NCBI GenBank assembly: GCA_035283845.1
Contig: DATESZ010000110.1
Location: 1 to 20,866 of the forward strand
Source of the DNA: DATESZ01 sp035283845
GTDB taxonomy: Bacteria > Desulfobacterota > Syntrophia > Syntrophales > JACQWR01
Direction of reading: 5' to 3'
Length of the DNA: 20,866 bases
Below, one piece after another: positions 15,627-20,866 of this stretch (the first letter of the stretch is position 1; each line of letters begins with the position of its first letter). The translations under genes were made by a program, and so were the position numbers. The notes beneath the pieces were generated by a model. It was given only the letters and a program-made list of their open reading frames with translations, was not told the DNA's origin and did not search any database.

Positions 15627-15816
15627 TCCGGGAGGAAAAGAATGCGGCTCTATAAGGGGGAGCACAGTGGATAATGAGAAGCCGCCCCTCAGGGACTAAC
15701 CTTTCCAATGCAATCGCTGCAACTCCTCAAGTGGGTAAAGTTTACCTCACCTGACGAGATATCCTGCTTTTCTTCCCCTCCCTTGACCGTCATATTAAAT
15801 TGTGAGAAAAGCAGTC

Positions 15817-16308
15817 ATGCGAAAAAAGACCGCTCATCTGCAGAGAATCGACGAAATACTTGCCCGGGCGTTGAAGAAAAGGCATGTTCCCTTCCGTGCG
15901 GAAGACCGCCACCTTGCCGATGTATGGGAGAAGGCCGTAGGCCCGCAGATTGCCTCTCAGTCCCGCCCGGGAAACCTGAGAAAGGGCATCCTCTTCGTCA
16001 AGGTCTCCAGCTCCGTGTGGATGCAACAGTTACACTTCCTCAAGGAGGAAATAGTCAGCAAATTAAATGTCTTAGAAAAGGCTCCTATTAAGGACATCCG
16101 TTTTTCCATCGGTCAGTTGCCATCCCCCGGTAAAGGCGAGGAACAGGCCCCTCAGCCCCTTTCGACGAACCTTCTGAAAGAGAGGGACAAAAAAATGATG
16201 GAAGACTGTCTTGCTTCCTTAGCGGATCAGGAACTTAAGGAACTCATAAAAAGGGCGATGCTCAGGGAAATCACCTGGCGAAGGCTCAGGGAGAGGAAAG
16301 TTCCCTAA
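15817..16308 (+). CDS. dciA: DUF721 family protein, DciA-like helicase loader
   Basis: DciA (DUF721) loads the replicative helicase DnaB in bacteria that lack DnaC or DnaI. In the protein from ATG 15817 (163 residues), the N-terminal half has the family's features: an amphipathic start (LQRIDEILARALKKR), then VWEKAVGPQIASQSRPGNLR and KGILFVKVSSSVWMQQLHFLKEEIV. The W-x-x-x-V-G-x-x-I-A-x-x-S/T-x-P pattern and the L-x-V-x-V-x-S-S-x-W-x-Q-x-L stretch are diagnostic. The C-terminal part is charged and helical. The start is uncertain; GTG 15802 in the same frame is the alternative and neither has a good SD. Its end overlaps the convergent methyltransferase gene by 23 bases. No promoter was found in the 190-base gap upstream. 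Confidence 0.8.
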   Translation: MRKKTAHLQRIDEILARALKKRHVPFRAEDRHLADVWEKAVGPQIASQSRPGNLRKGILFVKVSSSVWMQQLHFLKEEIVSKLNVLEKAPIKDIRFSIGQLPSPGKGEEQAPQPLSTNLLKERDKKMMEDCLASLADQELKELIKRAMLREITWRRLRERKVP

Positions 16309-17035
16309 AAATATTCGCCATCTCCTTCGTATAATTAGCCTTGTCGTCATAGATAAAAAGCGGCGGCAAGACTTCCAGTTCTTCTCCCCCCTCCATGATG
16401 CCCTCCACAAGCAGAAATTTCCCCAATGCCGAAGTCTGGGAATAGACTATCCGTAATTTTTTCGGCTCAATGCGGTCAACTCTCATGGAAGAAAAAAGCT
16501 CCGCCATCCTGGTGGCTGGATAGATAAGGTAGACCCGGCCTGCGGGCTTCAAGACATAAGCCGCAGCCTGTAGAAAATCGCCGGCCGTTGCCAGTATCTC
16601 GTGCCTGGCCAGAGCTTTCTCCTTCACCGGGTTAATCCTCCCTGAATTAATTTTTCGGTAAGGGGGATTGGCCACAACCACGTCAAAGGAACGGGGCTGA
16701 AAAAGCACCTTTACATCTCTTACATCGCCGGGACGTATCTCCATTCTTTCGCCAAGCCCGTTTAACGCCACACTCCTTCCTGCCATTTCCACCATTTCTT
16801 GCTGGACATCAATGCCCGTTATTCTGACATCCTCCCGGCGGCCAGCCAGAATCAAAGAAATCACGCCGCTGCCCGTACCGAGTTCCAGGATATTGTCTGC
16901 CGGCCTTAAACTTATAAAATGGGAAAGCAGGAGAGCGTCAAGGGAAAAACGGTAACCCCTTGCCTTTTGGAATACCTTAAGCCGCCCGCCAGCAATATCG
17001 TCTAAGGTTTCAATTCCATATGCGAAACAGCTCAT
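16286..17035 (-). CDS. TrmN6/YfiC-like class I SAM methyltransferase, probably tRNA1(Val) m6A37-specific
   Basis: 249 residues from ATG 17035. ETLDDIAGGRLKVFQKARGY (9-28) followed by RFSLDALLL is the N-terminal signature of the TrmN6 group. ILELGTGSGVISLIL (49-63) is the SAM-binding loop, GIDVQQEMVEMA the acidic motif II, and VVANPPY (120-126) the N-P-P-Y motif of N6-adenine methylation. The C-terminal substrate region with YSQTSALGKFLLVEG follows. I take ATG 17035 over an upstream frame start at 17086: GGAG is about eight bases before it, and the upstream residues lie within the DUF1015 gene. It follows the DUF1015 stop by four bases, so the two share a message. Its 3' end overlaps dciA on the other strand. 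Confidence 0.87.
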   Translation of the reverse strand: MSCFAYGIETLDDIAGGRLKVFQKARGYRFSLDALLLSHFISLRPADNILELGTGSGVISLILAGRREDVRITGIDVQQEMVEMAGRSVALNGLGERMEIRPGDVRDVKVLFQPRSFDVVVANPPYRKINSGRINPVKEKALARHEILATAGDFLQAAAYVLKPAGRVYLIYPATRMAELFSSMRVDRIEPKKLRIVYSQTSALGKFLLVEGIMEGGEELEVLPPLFIYDDKANYTKEMANIFRELSSP

Positions 17036-17039
17036 GCCC

Positions 17040-18278
17040 TCACTCCAGAAGATGGATGAATATGCCGCTCCGCAATTTCGGCTCAAACCATGTGGACTTG
17101 GGTGGCATGGACCGGCCCGCGTCCGCCGCCTCCATCAACTGCTCAACTGTCGAAGGGTAAAGGGCAAAGGCGACGGAAAATTCACCGGAGTCAACAAGCC
17201 TTTCCAGTTCCTCCATACCCCTGATGCCGCCCACAAATTCAATCCTTTTATTGGTCCTGGCGTCATGAACCGATAGAACCGGACCCAGGAGCCGTTCCTG
17301 CAGAATGGAAACATCAAGACGGCCTACGGGATCAGATTCGTCATATGTGCCGGTTTTGGCCGCGAGTTTATACCACCTGCCGTCAAGATACATGCCGAAT
17401 TCATGAAAACGCCGGGGAGATTTGTCGCAAAAATCAGGGGACAGAATAAAATCTTTTCCACACCTTTCCATAAATTCCGCCGCACTTAAACCGTGAAGGT
17501 CTTTCACAACGCGGTTGTAGTCCATAATCTTGAGCTGCCTATGAGGAAAAAGCACCGCCATGATATTTTCATATTCGGCATTGCGAACACCTGGGTCCTT
17601 TTCCCGCCGCATCCTTGCCACCGCTGCCGCTGCGGCCGCCCGGTGGTGCCCGTCGGCTATGTAAAGGCTGCTTATCCCGGCAAATTCCCGGATAATGGCC
17701 GCGATTACTCTTTCCTCCCCTACCGTCCAGACGGTGTGGGAGATGCCGTCACCGTTGACAAAATCATACTCCGGCACAGACTTTATCACTTCCTCTACCA
17801 GCCTGTCGATAGCAGGTCGCGCCCGGTAGGTGACAAAAACAGGTCCCGTATGGGCATTTACCCTGTCCACATGGAGGATGCGATCTATTTCCTTATCTTC
17901 TCTGGTCAATTCATGTTTCTTTATTTTTCCCGTTTCATACTCGGCGACGTTTACGCCTCCCACGATGCCGTACTGCCGGAAGCTCTTCATACCTTGGCAA
18001 TAAATGTAAAAACAGGCCTTCTTTTCCTGGAACAGCACACCTTCCCGGATCAGCTTATCGAGGTTTCTTTTTGCCATGTCATAGATAGTCTGGTCATGGG
18101 CGGCAATGCCGGGGTACAGGTCAATATCTGATTTCTCCACATGGAGAAAGCTCAGGTCATTGCCTGCCGCGATCCGTTTTGCCTCTTCCTCACTGACTAC
18201 GTCATAGGGAAGTGAGGCGACTGCTTTTACGTATTGCTTACGCGGTCGCAGCGCCTTAAAGGGAACAATTACAGCCAT
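17040..18278 (-). CDS. DUF1015 family protein
   Basis: 412 residues from ATG 18278, with AGGAGA about eight bases upstream and the family's usual opening MAVIVPFKALRPRKQYV. LPYDVVSEEEA (23-33), ILHVDRVNAHTGPVF (134-148) and the hallmark IADGHHRAAAAA (207-218) identify DUF1015. The D-G-H-H-R-x-x-A pattern recalls the G-x-R-R-x-x-A motif of ParB/sulfiredoxin-fold proteins, some of which are nucleotide-dependent kinases; a kinase role here would be inference only. No signal peptide or membrane segment. The frame runs open a further 42 codons upstream, but without family resemblance. It leads the minus-strand pair with the methyltransferase. A fair sigma-70 promoter lies just before it (18306-18334). 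Confidence 0.88.
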   Translation of the reverse strand: MAVIVPFKALRPRKQYVKAVASLPYDVVSEEEAKRIAAGNDLSFLHVEKSDIDLYPGIAAHDQTIYDMAKRNLDKLIREGVLFQEKKACFYIYCQGMKSFRQYGIVGGVNVAEYETGKIKKHELTREDKEIDRILHVDRVNAHTGPVFVTYRARPAIDRLVEEVIKSVPEYDFVNGDGISHTVWTVGEERVIAAIIREFAGISSLYIADGHHRAAAAAAVARMRREKDPGVRNAEYENIMAVLFPHRQLKIMDYNRVVKDLHGLSAAEFMERCGKDFILSPDFCDKSPRRFHEFGMYLDGRWYKLAAKTGTYDESDPVGRLDVSILQERLLGPVLSVHDARTNKRIEFVGGIRGMEELERLVDSGEFSVAFALYPSTVEQLMEAADAGRSMPPKSTWFEPKLRSGIFIHLLE

Positions 18279-18305
18279 GATAAAATCTCCTATTGAAAAT
18301 TTCCT

Positions 18306-18334
18306 AACATAATGACAAAGTGAAATCAATTCAA
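18306..18334 (-). promoter_or_regulatory. Possible sigma-70 promoter for the DUF1015 gene
   Basis: On the minus strand TTGAAT (18334-18329) and TATGTT (18311-18306) are 17 bases apart, four of six matches each. The -10 is about 28 bases before the ATG. Confidence 0.4.
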
Positions 18335-18357
18335 AAGGACGCCTTGTAAAAAGGACG
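18333..18357. repeat. Direct repeat in the divergent DUF1015-hydrolase gap
   Basis: AAAAGGACG occurs at 18333-18341 and again at 18349-18357, a 16-base period. The first copy touches the proposed -35 of the DUF1015 promoter. It could be a doubled binding site, or chance in a purine-rich stretch. Confidence 0.3.
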
Positions 18358-18379
18358 GCAAACGAAGAAAGCTGAAAAG

Positions 18380-18868
18380 GTGAAAAGGTTCGCAGTACCG
18401 TCAAGAGTATTCATTCATGGTCTGGAAAGCTCCGGTCAGGGGGTAAAAGGAGCATTTTTTAAGGAAAAATACCCGGAAATGATCGTAGAGGACTTTACGG
18501 GAAGCTTTGAGGAAAGGATGGCCAAGCTGAATGCCCTTCTCAAAGACAAGTCCAATCTGATCCTGGTTGGTTCCAGCTATGGAGGATTAATGGCCACTGC
18601 CTTTGCCTGCCGGACGAGAAAGAAGATAAAAAAACTCGTTTTGCTGGCGCCGGCCCTGAATCATATGCTATCCGAGGTCAGCGGGCGTATTAAACTGGAT
18701 TTTCCCGTCACCATCTACCACGGAGACCGGGATAACGTAGTGCCCTCGGGGCCGGTTTACGAAATTGCCCGAAAAATGTTTGCCGATCTTACCTATCATC
18801 TGGTAGATGATGACCATTCGCTCCACCAAACTTTTTTTACCATCGCCTGGGACGAACTTTTATCATAG
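18380..18868 (+). CDS. Alpha/beta hydrolase, YqiA-like esterase group
   Basis: 162 residues, small for the fold. FIHGLESSGQGVKGAFFKE (11-29) is the H-G oxyanion region followed by the stretch seen in YqiA-like enzymes. VGSSYGG (63-69) is the nucleophile elbow with Ser66. HGDRDNVVP (114-122) supplies the acid (probably Asp118), and VDDDHSLH (142-149) the histidine (His146). The catalytic triad looks complete; the substrate is unknown. The start is GTG 18380 with a poor SD. No clear promoter was found in the 100-base divergent gap. It ends about 45 bases before the TPP riboswitch, so whether it belongs to the thiamin operon is unclear; the riboswitch suggests thi transcription starts downstream or is attenuated after it. 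Confidence 0.82.
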   Translation: MKRFAVPSRVFIHGLESSGQGVKGAFFKEKYPEMIVEDFTGSFEERMAKLNALLKDKSNLILVGSSYGGLMATAFACRTRKKIKKLVLLAPALNHMLSEVSGRIKLDFPVTIYHGDRDNVVPSGPVYEIARKMFADLTYHLVDDDHSLHQTFFTIAWDELLS

Positions 18869-18913
18869 GAGGCGCCTGGAAGAGGCTCAGGAAAGACGAT
18901 AAGACACAATAGA

Positions 18914-18990
18914 AAAGGGGTGCCTAAGGCTGAGAGGAATTATTCCAACCCTTTGAACCTGATATGGATAATGCCATCGTAGGGAAAGAA
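18914..18990 (+). ncRNA. TPP riboswitch (THI box)
   Basis: All conserved blocks are present in order: GGGGTGCC (18917-18924), GCTGAGA (18929-18935), ACCCTTTGAACCTGAT (18948-18963), TAATGCCATCGTAGGGAA (18969-18986). This is the thi-box aptamer that binds thiamin pyrophosphate. It lies 97 bases before thiS. With the terminator at 19025-19063 it should switch off thiS, thiG and thiH by premature termination when TPP is plentiful. Confidence 0.96.
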
Positions 18991-19024
18991 GCTAATAAAA
19001 TCCGTATTGCGCAATAATGAGAAT

Positions 19025-19063
19025 AAGCTTCCCTTGACTGCCTGTCCCGGGGAGCTTTTTTTT
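19025..19063 (+). terminator. Riboswitch-controlled intrinsic terminator
   Basis: AAGCTTCCC (19025-19033) pairs with GGGGAGCTT (19049-19057), nine pairs with one G-T wobble, around a 15-base loop, followed by an eight-T run (19056-19063). It lies between the TPP aptamer and the thiS start. The left arm is also complementary to the 3' end of the aptamer, giving an antiterminator alternative. Confidence 0.88.
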
Positions 19064-19087
19064 CGACAATTTTGCGGGGTGATAAAA

Positions 19088-19297
19088 GTGAATATTATGT
19101 TGAATGGAAAAAAGGAAGATATATTAAACCCGATAAGCATCAAAGATTTCATCAAGGCAAAGGGCTGGGAACCAGACAGAATAGTCGTGGAAATCAATCT
19201 GGAAATACTCAGCAAGGACGCCTGGTCAGAGGTTATCCTGAAGGAAAATGACCATGTGGAAATTTTGGCATTTGTAGGCGGGGGAAAGAACATATGA
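19088..19297 (+). CDS. thiS: Sulfur carrier protein ThiS
   Basis: ThiS carries sulfur as a C-terminal thiocarboxylate into thiazole formation by ThiG. The 69 residues have the ubiquitin-like pattern: MLNGKKEDI near the start, then TIKDFI-like ISIKDFIKAKGW, VVEINLEILSKDAW, and the end VEILAFVGGGKNI. I take GTG 19088, with GGGGTGAT just upstream. The open frame continues back to 19007, but that part lies across the terminator. GTG 19079 and ATG 19097 are alternatives. The protein ends GGGKNI, with three residues after the glycines whose terminal carboxylate must be activated. The stop overlaps the thiG ATG by four bases. Confidence 0.9.
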   Translation: MNIMLNGKKEDILNPISIKDFIKAKGWEPDRIVVEINLEILSKDAWSEVILKENDHVEILAFVGGGKNI

Positions 19298-20061
19298 ATG
19301 ATTATCTTGAAATCGGCGGAATAAAGCTTGAAAACAGGCTGTTTCTGGGAACTGGCAAATTCTCGAGACATACATTAATGGAGGAAGTAATCGGGCAATC
19401 TGGAGTCCAGGTGGTAACCGTGGCGGTAAGGAGGATTGACTTCGAATCTACGGAAGAAAACGTTTTACAGCACGTTCCCCAAAGGTGTATCCTCATGCCC
19501 AACACTTCCGGGGCAAGAAGCGCCCTGGAAGCGGTGCGTATCGCCCGCATCTCCAGAGCCGCCGGCGGGGGGAACTGGGTAAAAATCGAGGTCATATCCG
19601 ATCACCGTTACCTGCTGCCCGACAATGATGAGACGATCAAGGCAACGGAAATTCTGGCACAGGATGGCTTTGTCGTTTTGCCTTACATGAACCCCGATCT
19701 GATGGTCGCGAAAAAATTAAAAGATGCGGGCGCGGCGGCCGTGATGCCCTTGGGAGCGCCAATCGGCAGCAACCGCGGATTGCAGACGAGGGAGATGATC
19801 AGGATTTTAATTGAAGAGATCGACCTTCCCATAATTGTGGATGCAGGCATCGGCAGGCCTTCACAGGCGGCCGAGGCCATGGAGATGGGAGCCGCCGCCG
19901 TCCTGGTAAACACGGCCATCGCCACGTCGGATGATCCCGTTTCCATGGCCATAGCCTTCGATTATGCGGTAAAGGCCGGCAGGATGGCCTACTTATCGGG
20001 GTTAGCGGCAACAAGACAAACAGCCGAGCCCTCCTCCCCGTTGACCGGTTTCCTCAGGTAG
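19294..20061 (+). CDS. thiG: Thiazole synthase ThiG
   Basis: ThiG combines deoxyxylulose 5-phosphate, ThiS-borne sulfur and dehydroglycine into the thiazole phosphate of thiamin. The 255-residue length is normal. RLFLGTGKF (15-23), VTVAVRRID (42-49), WVKIEVISD (95-103, Lys97 the Schiff-base lysine), LPDNDETIKA, and MPLGAPIGSNRGL (about 149-161) are family landmarks, followed by PIIVDAGIGRPSQAAEAMEMGA and VLVNTAIA (broken here: IIVDAGIGRPS, AVLVNTAIA). ATG 19294 overlaps the thiS stop. The G-run coding the ThiS glycines (GGCGGGGGAAAG) serves as its SD. Confidence 0.96.
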   Translation: MNDYLEIGGIKLENRLFLGTGKFSRHTLMEEVIGQSGVQVVTVAVRRIDFESTEENVLQHVPQRCILMPNTSGARSALEAVRIARISRAAGGGNWVKIEVISDHRYLLPDNDETIKATEILAQDGFVVLPYMNPDLMVAKKLKDAGAAAVMPLGAPIGSNRGLQTREMIRILIEEIDLPIIVDAGIGRPSQAAEAMEMGAAAVLVNTAIATSDDPVSMAIAFDYAVKAGRMAYLSGLAATRQTAEPSSPLTGFLR

Positions 20062-20069
20062 GATGTATT

Positions 20070-20866
20070 ATGAGTTTTTACGATATCTATTCACAGTGGA
20101 GAAATTTTGATTTCAGCGGCTTCTTCCAAAAAGTTTCCGCGAAAGATGTTCAGGCAGCGCTGGCAAAAGACAGGTTGACTGCGATGGATTTTCTGACGTT
20201 TCTCTCGCCGGCGGCAGATATTTGCCTCGAGTCTGTGGCACGTGAGTCCCACCGGGTCACCGTCCGGAACTTCGGCAAGGTTATCTTCCTTTTTACTCCG
20301 CTCTATCTGTCCGACTATTGCGAGAATCAATGCGTCTACTGCGGTTTCAGTAAAAAAAATATCTTCAACCGGAAAAAACTGTCTGAGGAAGAGATTGAAG
20401 AAGAGGCAAAAGAAATTGCCAAAACGGACATGCGCCATGTCCTCATTCTCACCGGCGAATCAAGGAGGGAGACGTCGCCTGCCTATATAAAAAGATCCCT
20501 GAAGGTTCTCAAGAAGTACTTTTCATCCATCTCCCTGGAGATATATCCCCTGGAAACGGCGGAATACGAAGAGCTTATAAACGCAGGCGCTGATGGGCTG
20601 ACGATCTACCAGGAAGTCTATGATGAGAAGGTATACGACGAGATCCATTTGTCAGGGCCGAAAAAGAATTATCTATACCGGCTCGACGCTCCGGAGCGGG
20701 GGTGCCGTGCAGGGATGCGGACCGTAACCGTAGGCCCCCTCTTAGGATTGGAGGACTGGCGACGGGAGGCATTCTTTGCCGGAATCCACGCCCATTATCT
20801 TCAGAACACCTATTGGGACGTAGAAATCAGTCTTTCCTTCCCCAGGCTTCGCCCCCATAGGGGAAA
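20070..20866 (+). CDS. thiH: 2-iminoacetate synthase ThiH (3' end outside window)
   Basis: A radical SAM enzyme that cleaves tyrosine to p-cresol and dehydroglycine, the glycine-derived input for ThiG in anaerobes, in place of ThiO. 265 codons are visible before the edge; the whole protein is usually near 370. The cluster-binding motif is CENQCVYC (C-x3-C-x2-C) within YLSDYCENQCVYCGFSK, near residue 91-98. FTPLYLS before it, HVLILTGESR, LEIYPLETAEYEEL and GADGLTIYQEVYD after it match ThiH. ATG 20070 has TAGGA about six bases upstream and follows the thiG stop by eight bases. The tyrosine-lyase route, not glycine oxidase, fits an anaerobic host. Confidence 0.93.
   Translation, partial: MSFYDIYSQWRNFDFSGFFQKVSAKDVQAALAKDRLTAMDFLTFLSPAADICLESVARESHRVTVRNFGKVIFLFTPLYLSDYCENQCVYCGFSKKNIFNRKKLSEEEIEEEAKEIAKTDMRHVLILTGESRRETSPAYIKRSLKVLKKYFSSISLEIYPLETAEYEELINAGADGLTIYQEVYDEKVYDEIHLSGPKKNYLYRLDAPERGCRAGMRTVTVGPLLGLEDWRREAFFAGIHAHYLQNTYWDVEISLSFPRLRPHRG

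Noticed and set aside
15643..15672. A ten-codon frame after the HPt gene (ATG with GGGAGGA upstream), and a six-pair GCGGCT/AGCCGC stem at 15644-15685
   Set aside because: Too short to support as a leader peptide, with no attenuator-type codon run. The stem has a 30-base loop and no T-run, so it is not a terminator.
15132..15708. Long minus-strand frames opposite the HPt gene (for example 15132-15665)
   Set aside because: They arise from GC-rich codon bias opposite a gene with a clear HPt histidine motif.
17493..18131. A 212-codon plus-strand frame opposite the DUF1015 gene
   Set aside because: No ribosome binding site and no family resemblance. The opposite strand carries the well-marked DUF1015 motifs.
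1..20866. Phage, transposon, CRISPR, toxin-antitoxin or defence-island content
   Set aside because: None of the genes shows these families, there are no spaced direct repeats of CRISPR type, and the order is that of conserved housekeeping genes.

Overview
The window reads as ordinary, gene-dense bacterial chromosome, probably from an anaerobic deltaproteobacterium (Desulfobacterota, perhaps Syntrophales-like). That placement is an inference. It rests on the class I adenylate cyclase, a receiver domain of the type seen in deltaproteobacterial hybrid kinases, the thiSGH-type thiamin genes and the mixed base composition. No phage genes, transposase, integrase, rRNA, tRNA or CRISPR array was seen.

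Layout. Bases 1-1681 (minus strand) hold a PGPGW-like small membrane protein followed by an exported FG-GAP/VCBS-like protein that runs off the left edge. Bases 1992-3919 (plus) hold purB overlapping a small lipoprotein gene. nadB (minus, 3921-5522) converges on the lipoprotein gene with one base between stop codons. A short divergent promoter region leads into tsaD, a DUF2062 membrane protein and rsmA (5626-7928). carD and a YacL-type membrane PIN-TRAM protein follow, then ispD, ispF and gltX (8045-12660), an order that recalls the yacL-ispD-ispF-gltX cluster of Firmicutes. Next come a class I adenylate cyclase lacking the usual C-terminal regulatory part, a stand-alone receiver domain and a histidine phosphotransfer protein (12742-15626). 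dciA (15817-16308) converges with the minus-strand pair DUF1015 then trmN6-like methyltransferase (18278-16286). The right end has a YqiA-like hydrolase gene, a TPP riboswitch with an intrinsic terminator, and thiS, thiG and a truncated thiH.

How the genes work together. Most are housekeeping: purine and NAD synthesis, tRNA t6A and 16S rRNA modification, MEP isoprenoid steps, tRNA charging, helicase loading, and the thiazole branch of thiamin synthesis under TPP control. The least routine part is the cyclase-receiver-HPt cluster, which could link phosphorelay signalling to cAMP. The regulatory DNA is also informative: a G-quadruplex/hairpin element in the ispF leader, a terminator immediately before ispD, and a predicted antiterminator in the thi leader.

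Several starts were chosen over longer open frames because of ribosome binding sites or family N-termini: purB (TTG 1992), DUF2062 (GTG 6644), ispD (ATG 9879), dciA (ATG 15817, uncertain), trmN6-like (17035), DUF1015 (18278) and thiS (GTG 19088). All function calls are from reading the sequence; no database search was run.
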